A DNA stretch of 64,000 nt from Scleroderma bovista (lineage: Eukaryota > Basidiomycota > Agaricomycetes > Boletales > Sclerodermataceae): NCBI GenBank assembly GCA_037178675.1, contig JAYMGJ010000709.1, forward strand, positions 1 to 64,000, read 5' to 3'. Positions 10,408 through 23,126 of this stretch are shown here, one piece after another (position 1 is the first letter of the stretch; each line of letters starts with the position of its first letter). Position numbers and translations under genes: made by a program. Below the pieces are notes generated by a model, which searched no databases, was not told where the DNA came from, and was given only the letters and a program-made list of their open reading frames with translations.

Positions 10408-11929
10408 TGTGAGTCAAAGTGAGGATTTGGGTCGGAGTAATAACTCAAACACAACACCAACAAAGGACTACGAAAAAGTGCAAGTGGTGGTTTACCTCCG
10501 CGGTGTCCAGAGAGGATGTGCTGAGGAGGGGGGAAGGGGATCTACACCAACAGGGTGATGCAGATGATGATGCAGGATACTCCTGGGGTACAGGAGTAAT
10601 AGCAGACAAAGGGGATAGGGGTATGGACTCTTCCTAAAGCCTAGGAAGTGTCAAAGTGGGATTGGGTTGACTGAGACTGAAACAGCGATACTACACCTAG
10701 AGATTGGTGCAGCAAAGGGGCAGAGATGCCTCTGATGTTCAGAGGCAAGGAAGATTGACTGGTATGAAGCCTAGACTCCGCTTGAGCCTAGTATAAAGAA
10801 TAGATCTTGAATAACTTGGATAAACTTGACAATATTGAGCCTTTAGACCTTCACTGAAGCCTACAAGGACTCAAAGACTGAAGGGATACTGATTGAGAGA
10901 GTCTGAGAGAGGGATAATTTCGTGCAATTGGGTCTTTTTTCACTGGGCTGAGCCCAGGGGTTTAAATACATGGGGGGGGCACAGCATTAAAGTACAAAAA
11001 GAGAAGAGAGTAAGCAGAATTTGTCAAGGATTGGTAAGGGATTTGTAAGGGGTTTGTAAGCAATCAGTAAGCAAGGGATAAGCAGGAATGAGTAAGCATA
11101 GGAAGCATGAATAAGCTGCTGAGTAAAGGAATGAGTAAGCTGCATGACAAGATTGATTGGTAAGGGAGTGAGTAATTCAAGCTTGACAATAGACCTAAGA
11201 TGACCAAAGTATGTCCTTGATGCAGGACTGACGAGGAGAATGCACTGACCGAGAATGAGAGGGACTGAGGGAGCAGGCTGGGAAGATATGTGCCAGGCAG
11301 TGCACGGGAACTCTGGGAGAGGCTGTCCTAAGAGCAGGACATAGTGGAGATCTGCAGCAATAGCGGAGAAATGATCCAGAGAAAATACAGACTCCATAGT
11401 GAGCGATGAAGCAAATGTCTGGATTGCAGGGGGAATATCTCCATGGGAAATGAATGGATTTGCATCAGAACTTGACAGGCAGATAGACCAGGTTCTAGGC
11501 TCTCTGACGGTATAGTCATGTGCCTGATAGCTTCAGAAACAATGGAGCTATTCAAAATATCAGAATGCCAGCACTGGGTGGCTAAAAATGACATTTGGGT
11601 GCTAAAAACCATTTCTTCTCTTTCTCCTTTGTTTCTCTATCAATTCTTCAGCTTCTTTGATCATTCTGGTATGGGAGTTGGACTGCAGACATGTGCATTT
11701 CTTTCTCATACCACAATTGACGTTATTCCTTCAGTCTCTTCTGCTTCTTGGTGGTTCTCATGCGATAGATGACTGTCTGCATTGGCATTCATCTCTCACA
11801 TCAGGATAGTCTTCTTGTGCGATAGATGGCTACGATGAGGGTCCATCGTGCTTATCCTTCGCATAAGGATCATTCGATATAGGTGTTATCTTCCATGTTC
11901 ACTGTACCAAACCTGTTTGGTGCGTGACA
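10408..11929 (-). mobile_element. R1 copy 1 (internally deleted) solo-LTR-like repeat
   Basis: In LTR sense (minus strand) it runs from TGTCACGCACC at 11929 to TTTGACTCACA at 10408. Relative to the 2.1-kb copies it lacks about 570 bp at the junction near 11178. The flanks do not match each other, so this copy arose by recombination or lost one side. No coding sequence. Confidence 0.78.
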
Positions 11930-12600
11930 CCACACCCACTTTGCACATAACACAAAGTGTATGATGCCGCACACATAGCAGTGCAAGTCACTCAAGGAAT
12001 ATCAAGTCCCAGATTGAGGTGAGCTGTGCATGAGGGTAATGAGCGCTGCTCCAGCACTGTAGTCACTTTGGTCTTATTTGTTCACTGATCTTTGCTAATA
12101 AGCCAAATGCCCATTCAAACTGGCAAAACCCCTTCCTTTCACCTTTCTGAGAAATGTTCTGGAAAGTCACCATTCTCAACAGAGTACTGCACTTCCCAAA
12201 TTTATCACACCATTTATGCAGTCCCATCATAATTGGCAAGTCCTTTGTTGATTTTCAGCATGCCATTGAGTGAGCAGCCTCATTTCCTCTCTCAAACACT
12301 CTCAGATGATCCCCCTAATGGAGTTGTCCAGCTCCCCAACCCAGATAAAGGGCAAGCTGGGATCCCACATCATGTTCTGTCTGCTTTCTTCCCCTCCTTT
12401 CTGTCTACTGAAAATGTCCTCCCCAAACAATCAGCCCCAGCATGGCCAAGTATGTGAAGGCAAAGTTGATATGGTTGTCATTGGTAAGTCCATTGAATGC
12501 TCTTCATTTGACTGCTCCTTATATTCTATGCAGATGACCTAGTTGGAATTCTGTCTGGGCCCACACTGAATCCAGAGACTGCTAATGCTTCAATCAGAGA
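11930..12600. other. No supported gene
   Basis: Short open frames near 12233-12540 are Pro/Ser-rich with no recognised domain. A GT...AG pair around 12485-12534 could be an intron of the decayed gene that follows. Nothing else is supported. Confidence 0.4.
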
Positions 12601-13281
12601 AATTATCATGCAAGTGACAGATGATTCCTCATTCTGCACCCCTCCAACTCTGCCACCATTGTCTCTGTCCCCCTCTGACTCCATATTGAGCTCTTCCAGA
12701 ATCTACCAGCAGTACTGCCAAGCTACCTTCAGTGTCACTTCTGTTCCTGTGCCATGGCTTCTGCTCCACTTGCCTATGCTTCAGTTCCTATCATTCTGGC
12801 CTCATCAACTCTGCCTGCGCCGGAGGCTAAATCTCACTGTCCCCGGTAGCTCTGTGACTACTAGCACTGATGGGAACACACCTTCGCAAGAGGTTCACTA
12901 TCCAGTTTTACCTGAAGCTCTCCAGATGCTCCCAGTGGTGGGGAACCCAAAGCTCCCGACATTCACACTCCAGACACCCAAGGGAGAAAAATGCTGGCAA
13001 CAGCTGTACAAGGGTGTTTATTTTGATGTCCCTGGCCCCAATGTGAGTGGCCCATATTATCTCATAACAAGGGGTTCCTGGATTGGTGTCCTTGCAACAT
13101 GGTAAACATGTGTTCCTTGTAGAATTCCAGATACTAAAGGTTTTTCATTATCCAGGCCCAGAACAGCTCCCTATGTCATCAGGGTAAAGGGGTCCTGCTA
13201 CATGGGTGTCTTCTGTCATAGAGGGAGTTGAACGCATCCTCAAAGCCATCAAATTGGGTGAGGCCCAGCTGGTAGCGTAAT
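12601..13281 (+). pseudogene. Decayed gene with viroplasmin / RNase H1 N-terminal-like domain
   Basis: An open frame ends in GPYYLITRGSWIGVLATW (13042-13100). An intron with GTAAAC donor and CAG acceptor (about 13101-13155) joins it to APYVIRVKGSCYMGV, and after a one-base shift to VIEGVERILKAIKLGEA, ending with TAA at about 13280. The Y-x-ITRG-x-IGV...W pattern, then a V-x-G-Y-x-V stretch and a helix rich in charged residues, resembles the caulimovirus viroplasmin / RNase H1 N-terminal fold found in many fungal proteins. This domain typically binds RNA-DNA hybrid. The rest of the protein is low-complexity Ser/Pro/Thr. The frameshift makes a working product unlikely. Confidence 0.45.
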
Positions 13282-15125
13282 GTCTGTCAACTACATTCCA
13301 TAACTGCCATGACTGTCATGTATTTCTCATGTGTTCCATGCATGATTGAATTAAATTGCTCAGTTTGAATACCACAAAGTTGAGTTGACAATGTGACTCC
13401 TTCACTCACATAGGTTATGGATTTGGACCATGCTCATGCAGAAACATGGACAACTATGAAAAACACTCTAACCCCCCTGCCCCCTATTATGTCTCAGTGG
13501 TGTGACTAAAATGTACAAAGGGGACACAGTGGACCATTGGGGGACCTTACAGTCCTGGCCAGTGGGGCCTTAGATACATACTCAAGTGCAATATCATAGG
13601 CATGACTTGCCCCGTGGAAGCACTAATTCCAATTGAAAAAAAGGTTATGGGCATTTGAGGGAAAGGTCTAAGCAAGATACACCAAGATACATGAAGCGAG
13701 TGTGCTATCTACAGTCATGCATCAAGAAATTAATGTACTACAGGTGGTGGTAAGAAATGATATGAAGTTGAAACCAAGGGTAGCAAGACAATGGCGGCGG
13801 TGAGTGAACAATAATAATAATAATATGAAGACAAAGTTATCCTTCCGGATGGTGGGTTTCAACTTACTATAATAGTATATTTCTACCAACATGGAGACCG
13901 CCAGACTAAGGAATCAATAGTACTTACAATGTTGTAGCTTAAGTTAAGTTATAGCAAGCATGACTTCATCACAAATATTGTAGCCTAGTAGCCATTGACT
14001 CCAATGGATTGGCAGGGTCTGTTACCAGAGGAGACAGACTATTCCTACAGCAAACGATGTCAACATTCTGTTCAATTTGTCTGACTGATAGTAGTCTCAA
14101 CTGTAATATATCTAGTCACTCAGGGATTCTGCAGAGCTAGTAATCAACATCAAGTTTGGACACTCAAACTTTTCAGATCAAAGATTGTCCATTTATTGAG
14201 TGAAAGCAGCAAGTAACTACTAGTACTACAACATGTCAACAATGAGTAGCATACTGAAGTCATTGTATTAGCCCACATCATTGTCATCGTTGTACTAGCT
14301 CGTCTGTCATTGGATGCATTGGGCGCTGGTGTCATCATCATACTACTAGTAGCATCACATATCTGTCATCATCACTGTATCATGGGTCCACTTTGTGCAC
14401 TTGGCCACCATGAACACTCTAGCCTCTAGTATTACTGTCACCTTGTTCAAAACAATGTTGTGAGGGCCAATAGTACATACTACACTCTTGTTCTGCTTTG
14501 GACATTGTCAGACTATCAAGACATTGACAAACAAAAGTCTGGATCCTATGGTACTCTGTCAGCCTGTCTTGTTGACATCTTGCTTAAATCTCCCACTTCA
14601 AATTGTCCATCACACTCTATGATCATTTGTTACTATCACAATGATCTCACCTGCTTTAACTCAATACACCGTTATGTTTACAACCAATCATATCACTAGT
14701 AAGGGTCATTCTCATGCTCAGTATTGCTGATTGCTGCTACAACCAATAGATTCAAGTCAAGTCCAAACTATCTTTGCATGCAATGGGTCCTTGTCCATGG
14801 TATTGGTGAGACATCTCTACTCTCAAGAAGATTCCAGATCATGTTGTTCACTTGCATGCACCTGGCCATATTGGGGAACAGAACAACACATGTTTGGGTA
14901 ATTCTGGCATGCTGACCAAACTTCTCACTACCTGCCTGTCAACCTGATCCTGGTCGAAGTTCTCCACTGCCGGTGCAAAAAAAGGAATCCCATGTAGCGT
15001 TTTGGAATGGTCTAGCACCACAGCCCTTGTGTGGGACATGTCATGGTGGGTATTTACATCCGGTCTGTATTTTTCTTCGCAAAATGGGTATCTTTTTGAT
15101 TTGTATCTTGGCATGTCAACATCCA
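13282..15125. other. Spacer without supported genes
   Basis: A short ATA/AAT microsatellite lies near 13808-13825. No domain or convincing exon was found in either strand; open frames are short and of biased composition. A few GT...AG pairs occur by chance level. Confidence 0.4.
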
Positions 15126-15129
15126 TCGC

Positions 15130-16115
15130 TTCAAGTCACTATGCCCCATCATGGTTGGACAACACCAGCACAACAGGATTGGCTGATGGAGAAACTACCC
15201 AAGTATCAGGAATTCAGTCAAACAAAGAGTTATTCATTATTTTGGCCATCTTGTTTTGAGACTTGGTTTAAAAAATGGCCAGAGAGACTGGATGCATTTC
15301 CTGACATCCCTCTGGATCAGCAGTTGACTGTAGAGCAGTCGGCAGTGGTCAGTAATGCCATTAAAGCACACAAAGATGTAAGTGTTCCACTCAATTCCCC
15401 ACCCACACCATTGACATGCATCCAGCAAATTTGAAGTGGGTTTTGATGGTGTACAAACAACTCTCGAACCAATTGCCTCACCCAGAAACAGCGCAGCATA
15501 CTTGTTAGCATGGTGGAGCCAAAAAACCAGTGTTCTCTCAGTCAGTCAGAGGTATACTTGAAGAACTACTACAAACAATGGATTAAACCTGCTGTGGATG
15601 CTGAAATTAAAGCTGGCAACATAGAAGACACCTCAAGCACTTGACTTTCTATGGGACACAAACTCTCGAAAAAGCTATTGGCTGAAGAAACAGACAACAT
15701 TAAGATGGTAGTTGAAAGGCTTCACAGTGAACAGAAAGTGGATATGTCAGACCTGATCGTTATGGAGACCGATCCAACGAGGATGTTACATTAAGTATCT
15801 GACCACAAACATTTTCATGCTTACATAATTCACAGAAACATCAATGACTTGCCTCTCCTTTTTGACTGTGTTGGGGAATTGATTTATCACAGGACTGGGT
15901 TCATTGTCACATTTCTTTGTGCAGGCCCAAACCCACAAAATGACTGGAATATATCTGCTACAAGGTGAGCCAATCTTGGTATGACTACAAGAAAATATTT
16001 ACAGACATTATAACCAGCTACCACATTGGAAAAACACGACTTCTCTGAGGTATATCCAGCAGTGGATAATGATGTCTTGGCATTATTCATCGACTTTGCA
16101 GAGCTAGTGTACTGT
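15130..16115 (+). pseudogene. Degraded multi-exon hypothetical gene (Agaricomycete-type)
   Basis: Exon-like stretches in order: WTTPAQQDWLMEKLPKYQ to VVSNAIKAHKD (15153-15375), an intron with GTAAGT donor and CAG acceptor (about 15376-15423), a region with YYKQWIKPAVDAEIKAG (15565-15620), then LPLLFDCVGELIYHRTGFI (about 15850-15905) and HDFSEVYPAV to FIDFAELVYC (16036-16112). Several stops and frameshifts separate them. The pattern of a charged N-terminal region and a C-terminal block ending in an acidic-aromatic motif matches a family I know from Agaricomycete genomes without assigned function. I would not assign a role. Confidence 0.4.
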
Positions 16116-16689
16116 AAGTGTTGATCTACTAATTACAAATTGTTCTTATGTTTTGTCTAACCCCTGACCAGCGGAAGTTACTGAGGCAGGCATGGCCAGT
16201 TGGCCCTGTGGCTGGCAAGGACTCCAGCCACTGTGACAAATTGAAGGACAGTAAGCATGGTGTGTGTGGAGAGGAAGCTGAGGCAAGAAGGGGGGCACAG
16301 GGGTGCAGTGGTGCAAGAGCAGTGGCCAGTATTGAGGGCCTTTATAGGTTTGATGATGAAGATGATGCATCACTGGCAACAAAAGGTCTTGATGTGGTAA
16401 GTGGATGTGATGCATCACTTGGATCTTTTCTGATGCACTAGTCCCTTAGGCTGTTGGTAATATTTCAGAGCTTACGGAGTCCCACACATGCAATGATAAG
16501 AACAATCATGTGACAGTAAGTAATTTTGATGCATCATTCTCTCGTTATTCTCTCATACTGATGCACAAATTCCTAGCAATCTGTTGACACTGGCACACCC
16601 AACCTTGATGCAACAGTTCACAGCAACCCATGTGTTGTGCACTCACACCAGGTGTGTATAACCTTACATCTATGTTACCCTACCACTTA

Positions 16690-16921
16690 GTCACCATACA
16701 TCCCTACGAGTACTCCTTCAGTCAGGCAGGTCGCCTGACAGTTACCTATGATACCTGTTACCCCCTTCCTCTCACGCCCACTCAAGAAGCTGCCTGAGAA
16801 GCAGACTTCAAGAGGATTGAGCAGATGAACACCTCCTTCTGCCGCTACAACCTCATTGTCAACACCCTTGCAGACCTCTTCCTCGACAACCCCTGCTTCT
16901 ACATCGAAGCCAACCCTGACC
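16690..16921 (+). pseudogene. gag N-terminal part of gypsy C
   Basis: A frame with EADFKRIEQMNTSFCRYNL and LADLFLDNPCFYIEANPD runs into the 7-bp duplication CCTGACC that marks the DNA-transposon insertion. Rejoining across the transposon continues as a coding frame toward the MDQQQ block at 26740. A TGA near 16797 (before EADF) fits CGA decay. The layout, a helical N-terminal block followed by a Gln-rich stretch and the retrotrans_gag domain, is what I expect from this fungal gypsy group. Confidence 0.6.
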
Positions 16922-16976
16922 CCCAGTGAGAAGTGGACATCACCTGGTGTGACACCACAGGTCGTGATGTGAATTT
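16922..16976 (+). repeat. Left terminal inverted repeat of the Tnp2 element
   Basis: Starts CCCAGTGAGAAGTGGACATC. It pairs with 26580-26634 over 55 bp with a single difference at 16954 (A here, the CpG form on the other side). Confidence 0.92.
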
Positions 16977-17017
16977 CCTTATTAAGCATATGCCTAGATA
17001 GTGTCAAATGTTACAAA

Positions 17018-17150
17018 ATCTCAAATGTAACATTTTGCTTTACCTTCATATGCGCAATCCACGCGTCCGCTTGATGTCGACATTGGGGCTGCAAAGCATT
17101 ACATTGCTTCGTACGTGTTGTGCCTATGCAAGCAATGTAATGCTTTGCAG
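17018..17150. repeat. Subterminal palindromes, including a perfect 21-bp hairpin
   Basis: An inverted repeat with 10-bp arms AAATGTTACA / TGTAACATTT lies near 17012-17036. A perfect 21-bp inverted repeat lies at 17089-17109 and 17130-17150 with a 20-nt loop. They sit just inside the left end of the transposon, where transposase-binding repeats are expected. Confidence 0.85.
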
Positions 17151-17766
17151 ACCTGTGCTACCTTTGCCATGTCAAAGGTAGGTGACCGGTTACCCACTAA
17201 TGGCCTCCCCAGATCCCGAGCCTGCTAGATGCCAGTATAACTGCATCTGTCTCAAGTACGGGTCTGGGCAGCCTCACAGGATCTCTCATACAGCCTGGTA
17301 CCAACATCTTGCCAGCGCATGCACAGAAGAAGAGCGTCAACATATACGAACTGTGAGGTTATTGGGAGACCGAATAGCAAGCCCCCCACCTCTCACCAAA
17401 CCTTCATTGATACCAGATCGCGACTACTCGGTGCCCCCCAGCATTCGGAGGGCTGAGGCACGCTGAGGACTTGCCAAGCAGGCCAGGGAAAACCACAATC
17501 CCAATGAATATGTGGGTTGACGGAAGTGTGTGCGTGTGTGCGTGCAGCAGCCCATCGACTCAGAAGCTGGTCCCTCAAATTCTGGTGACCAGGTGAGTAT
17601 TATACGTTCACGGATTTTCTGTGGTGTACTGACAACAGTTCTGTCCTCAGGCGTCCGATCCTTTGCAGTCTCAGACAGCGCGACATGATGATGATGATCC
17701 GTCCCATTTTGATAATTGTGAGTTTATTTTCTTGTCTATTTTTGCCTCCTTACTCTGTGCTGCCAG

Positions 17767-18110
17767 AAGAGCATGGTGCTCCACCACCACCAGAAGATCA
17801 CGATGCGCCACCCTCAGAGGAGCACGATGTACCTCCACCAGACAAGCACAAAGTGTCACCACCCCCAGAGCAGCACAATGTACCTCCACCAGACGAGCAC
17901 AACACGTTGCCACCCCTAGAGGAGCATGGTGTACCTCCACCTCCACCTCCACCAGAGGAACACGACATACTGCCGCCCCCAGACAAACACAATGTACCTC
18001 CACCACCTCCACCAAACGAGCACGATGTGTTGCCACCCACAGAGGAGCACGATGCACCGCCCCTACCCCCCCCCACCAGAAAACTGCCACATCACATACC
18101 AATGACGCAC
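17767..18110 (+). repeat. Imperfect tandem repeats coding a Pro/Glu/His-rich linker
   Basis: About ten imperfect units of roughly 27-45 bp encode variants of EEHDVPPPP and PDKHNVPPPP. The open antisense frames here are a by-product of the composition. Confidence 0.8.
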
Positions 18111-20342
18111 CTGCCCCCAGATTAACATACAACACCTCCGTGAATGTGTTGTTATTCCCAAGCTGAAGGAGACTGTAGCATTCGTTTTTGCTCTTTCAAC
18201 TGCTACCTTGGAAGATCTGGTCGCAAAGCTTAGTCTGCAGGCTTTGCAGCGTCTTCGGGACCCCCCTCACCAGCCTCTCTTCATCAATAGTGCTGGTCAT
18301 CACCATAGCATCTCGACATATCTCGCCACAGAACATTCTTCCGAGGATGCCTACGAGAAGATCTGCTGTTCCACTGCTCGGAACTTCGCAGGTGCACCAG
18401 GTATCGAGGACCTCCTTTCCTTTCACAAGGTGGAGAATCTCATTGAAGCAATGACTGGTGTCGAGAAGGTTCAGCATGATATGTGTCCTAACAGCTGTCT
18501 GACATTTACAGGTCCCTATTCTGATGAAGAGGTGTGTCCACTGTGTGGAGCTTCCCACTGGAATCAGGAGCATTTACAGTTTACCAACGGCCGGAGCAAG
18601 GTACCCGCTAAACGATTCACTATGATTCCTCTAGGTCCACAGCTCCAGGCGCTCTACCATGATCCCTATCAGGCTCGTCAAATGCGCTACTTATACGAGC
18701 GCACACAGCAGATCTTTGCCGAGCTCAGATGAACTGGCTCGATATCTTCTGTCGACGACATCGCAGCAGGATGGGATTATCTCGGGGCGGTTCTTGATGG
18801 CAACATCAAGAAGGACAACATTGTTCTGATGGTCTCGCTTGACGGTGCACAGCTATACGAGAGCAAGCAATCGGACTGCTGGATCTACATCTGGATCATC
18901 CTCAACTTATCCCCAGACAAGCGGTACAAGAAAGTCCATGTCTGCCCGGGAGGATTCATACCAGGCCCCAATAAGCCAAAAAATATTGACTCATTTCTAT
19001 TTGTAGGACTCCATCACATCGCAGCACTTCAATGCGAAGGCCTCCGCATCTGGGATGCGTCCGAAGACCGTGCATTTAAATCTGGCCTCTATCTTCTATT
19101 CACAACAGCGGATGGCCCAGGTCTTGTGTGCTGGGATGGAATGGTCGGACACAGCAGCAGGAAGGGCTGTCGGGTTTACTGCCCAATGCAAGGTAGGCAG
19201 AAAGATCAAGGCACTCACTACTATCCAGCGCTCTTGAAACCACTGGACAACATACCAGGCAGTGACCACCCCGACATCAACATCTTTCAGCTTCCCCTTG
19301 GGGGCTCTGGCGACTATGCTGATAATCTCATGCGAGTCGTTAGTGCTCCTAGTCAACAACAATGGGAAATCCGCAGGACTGAGACCGGTATCACCAAGCC
19401 GCCTCTAATCCTTGGGCTTGAACCTTCATGATCACTCGGAGTACCTCTCTGCATGACTACCGACCTCATGCATCTCGCCGGCAATCTTTCCGATCTACTC
19501 ATTTCACTCTGGCGTGGAAATATGGACTGTGGTAGAACTGACAACAAGAATTTGTGGGACTGGGCAGTCTTCCACGATGAAGACACTTGGACAGCACACG
19601 GGAAGGCCGTCGAGGAAGCCGGCATGTTCATTCCTGGCTCTTTCGATCGTAAACCACGCAACATCGCGGACAAAATCAACACGGACTACAAAACCTGGGA
19701 ATTCCACCTTTATATATTCAGTCTCGCTCCTGTACTTTTGTATGGCGTCCTTCCTGAGTGCTATTGGATCAATTTTTGCAAGCTCGTGCATGGTATTCAA
19801 ATCATGTCTCAGCATGTTATCAGCAAGCAAGATATCGAGCATGCTTACGTCTTCCTCTGCTCTTGGGGATGTGAGTTTGAGCTCATTTACTACCAACGCC
19901 AGCAAGACCGGCTCCATTTTGTTCGCCCATGCGTCCACCAAGTTCTCCATCTCGTAACCAAAACAATGCACAAAGGCCCCCCAATTTGCTATGCTCAATG
20001 GACAATGGAACGGACCATCGGAAACCTTGGCCAAGAAATTCAGCAGCCATCAAAACCATACGAGAACCTTGCCGAAGAAGGAGTGCGGCAATCCCGGGTA
20101 AGTCTAACTCTATTCCAGCTAAACAAACTAAAAACAATGCCTATCAGGTTAATGCCCTACTTGCGATCATGCCCGAGCTTGACGATGGAATCAAAGGGAA
20201 TCCCATGGGCTCTGTCAATTTAGGAGACGGCTATGTTCTACTGCGCAAACGAGACAAGCAACCCTGGCTCCCGATCGGAGAAGAAGCTCGCGTGATCAGT
20301 GAGTTCATGGGCCAGGGTCAACCACTTGAGCATTTCAAGCGA

Positions 20343-22442
20343 TGTGAGTCAAAGTGTGGATTTGGGTCGGAGTAATAACCCAAACACAACACCAACAAAG
20401 GACTACGAAAAAGTGCAAGTGGTGGTTTACCTCCGCGGTGTCCAGAGAGGATGTGCTGAGGAGGGGGGGAGGGGATCTACACCAACAGGGTGATGCAGAC
20501 GGTGATGCAGGATACTCCTGGGGTACAGGAGTAATAGAAGACGAAGGGGATAGGGGTCTGGACTCTTCCTAAAGCCTAGGAAGTGTCAAAGTGGGGATTG
20601 GGTTGACTGAGACTGAAACAGCGATACTACACCTAGAGATTGGTGCAGCAAAGGGGCAGGGATGCCTCTGATGTCCAGAGGCGAGGAAGATTGACTGGTA
20701 TGAAGCCTAGACTCCGCTTGAGCCTAGTATAAAGAATAGATCTTGAATAACTTGGATAAACTTGACAATATTGAGCCTTTAGACCTTCACTGAAGCCTAC
20801 AAGGACTCAAAGACTGAAGGGATACTGATTGAGAGAGTCTGAGAGAGGGATAATTTCGTGCAATTGGGTCTTTTTTCACTGGGCTGAGCCCAGGGGTTTA
20901 AATACATGGGGGGGCACAGCATTAAAGTACAAAAAGAGAAGGGAGTAAGCAGAATTTGTCAAGGATTGGTAAGGGATTGGTAAGAGCTTTGTAAGGGGTT
21001 TGTAAGCGATCAGTAAGCAAGGGATAAGCAGGAATGAGTAAGCATAGGAAGCATGAATAAGCTGCTGAGTAAAGGAATGAGTAAGCTGCATGACAAGATT
21101 GATTGGTAAGGGAGTGAGTCATCAGCTGAGTAATATACCAAAAATGCGAAAGGGATAGAGTAATACTGATGACAAGAGAGCATCAGTAAGCAAGGGATGA
21201 GTCACTGCACAGCAGAAGGAGTCATTGATGCACAGCCTAAGAAGTTTGATGGGGGGCTGTGTACCATCAGGAATTTGATGGGACAACAATGGGGAAGATC
21301 TGGGATTAATAGGGGGATTGATCCGAGACAAAACAGCCACAAGAAGGGTACCAGGGGTCCAGAGGTCTTTTTGGGGGGTCAGCATACACTAAAGTATAGT
21401 GCATGTGTTCTAGCGCCGCTGAAGCGCAACCATGGGCTCCCTTGACGAGCTCTCTTCTGGGAAAGAACGAGAGAGGGTTCTTCTTCCTAATAGCACTATA
21501 AAGTGGGGGGGAATAACTGTCATGGTGCTGGGGGACGTCGTCTGAAAGTAGGGAAGCGGATAGAGTATTGAATTCGGCGCATCCAGGGAAGTGAGACGAA
21601 CGACAGAGGAAGATGGACATGGCAAGTATCTGGGAGGAAGGGACCATAGGCTGAGGGCTCAGGGGACACAGAGACGACCAGAGAAGACTTCTCAAGCTTG
21701 ACAATAGACCTAAGATGACCAAAGTACATCCTTGATGCAGGACTGATGAGGAGAACGCGCTGACCGAGAACGAGAGGGACTGAGGGAGCAGGCTGGGAAG
21801 ATATGCCAGGCAGTGCACGGGAACTCTGGGAGAGGCTGTCCTAAGAGCAGGACATAGTGGAGATCTGCAGCAATAGCGGAGAAATGATCCAGAGAAAATA
21901 CGGACTCCATAGTGAGCGATGAAGTGAACGTCTGGATTGCGGGGGGAATATCTCCGTGGGAAATGAACGGATTTGCGTCGGAACTTGACAGGCAGATAGA
22001 CCACGTTCTAGGCTCTCTGATGGTATAGTCACGTGCCTGATAGCTTCAGAAACGATGGAGCTATTTAAAATATCGGAATGCCAGCACTGGGCACCTAAAA
22101 ATGACATTTGGGCGCTAAAAATCATTTCTTCTCTTTCTCCTTCGTTTCTCCATCAATTCTTCAGCTTCTTTGATTGTTCTGGTATGGGAGTTGGACTGCA
22201 GACGTGGGCATTCCTTTCTCATACCACAATTGATGTTATTCCTTCAGTTTCTTCTGCTTCTTGGCGGTTCTCGTGCGATAGATGACTGTCTGCATTGGCA
22301 TTCATCTATCGCATCAGGATAGTCATCTTGTGCGATAGATGGCTATGATGAGGGTCCGTCGTGCTTATCCTTCGCATAAGGATCATTCAATATAGGCGTT
22401 ATCTTCCATGTTCACTGTACCAAACCTGTTTGGTGTGTGACA
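20343..22442 (-). mobile_element. R1 copy 2, full length (2100 bp), inside tnp2
   Basis: LTR sense is minus: it starts TGTCACACACC at 22442 and ends TTTGACTCACA at 20343. The target duplication GCGA lies at 20339-20342 and 22443-22446. Removing it restores the coding frame into RLPNGQIAQS of the transposase. No coding content. TATA-like TATTTAAA and CCAAT motifs are present in LTR sense. Confidence 0.85.
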
Positions 22443-23126
22443 GCGATGGGCATGACTACGCCTTCCCAATGGTCAAATCGCTCAATCTCTCTTGCGGGAG
22501 AGACTCAAGACAACCACTCAGATACGCATCTCAAGAAATGTGAAGGCAAGTATGTATTGTTTTTGTTAGTACTAATTGCTAACAACAATGTAGTTTAACC
22601 ACAATGGACAAGAACATTTTGGAGAAGTACAGTACTTTGCCAGGCTCGCCATGGATGCAAGAGAAGATGAGGACGAAGAGGCTTGGCAGTTTGAAGATGT
22701 TGTGGTTATTTGTACCTACTCCCTCCCGGACAACTCACTTCTAAACTTATCGTCACATATGCTCGTGTCATCAATGTTTTCGAATGAACTGGACGTTGTC
22801 CGAATCAAGTCAATCAAGAGCATGGTTGGAATAATACCACATCGTCTCAAGCATCTGTCCAGCATAATAGAAGACCGTTTCTTCGTAATGGAAAAACCAG
22901 GGCTGGATATTTCACAAGTAGGTATACCATACAATGTGTATCAGGATGAGGAAGACCAGGGCGAGGACATTGAGCAACAATAAAACATTATTTCATACTA
23001 GACAGTGATATAACACGAGGAGTGGTGCAGTGCGATGAAGGCATGATCTACAGAAGTGTGCAAGAAATGGGTGATGGGTACAAGAAATGGACAATGTGTA
23101 CAAGCAACAGGTAACAGTATAAAAAA

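Larger units (their letters stand above)
17200..22983 (+). pseudogene. Tnp2-family transposase, split by R1 and by stops
   Basis: This would catalyse excision and insertion of the surrounding element. The N-terminal exon from ATG 17200 has a Cys/His cluster (CQYNCICLKYG). Introns at 17593-17650 and 17718-17766 lead to a Pro/His/Glu repeat region (17767-18110). The transposase core runs 18125-20342, with MCPNSCLTFTGPY...CPLCGASHW, VSLDGAQLYESKQSDCW, FIPGPNKPKNIDSFLF, HHYP-like and MERTIGNLGQEIQQPS blocks. An intron at 20098-20147 follows. R1 interrupts at 20343. The C-terminus resumes at 22447 (RLPNGQIAQS), has a GC-AG intron at 22546-22593 and ends acidic with TAA at 22981. TGA stops near 17464, 18730, 19429 and just after 22447 fit CGA decay. 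Length and block order agree with the fungal Tnp2 family as I know it. Confidence 0.88.

Noticed and set aside
17671..18135. Long antisense frames opposite the Pro/His repeats
   Set aside because: They are the complement of a low-complexity GC-rich coding repeat; the forward frame fits flanking introns and the transposase.
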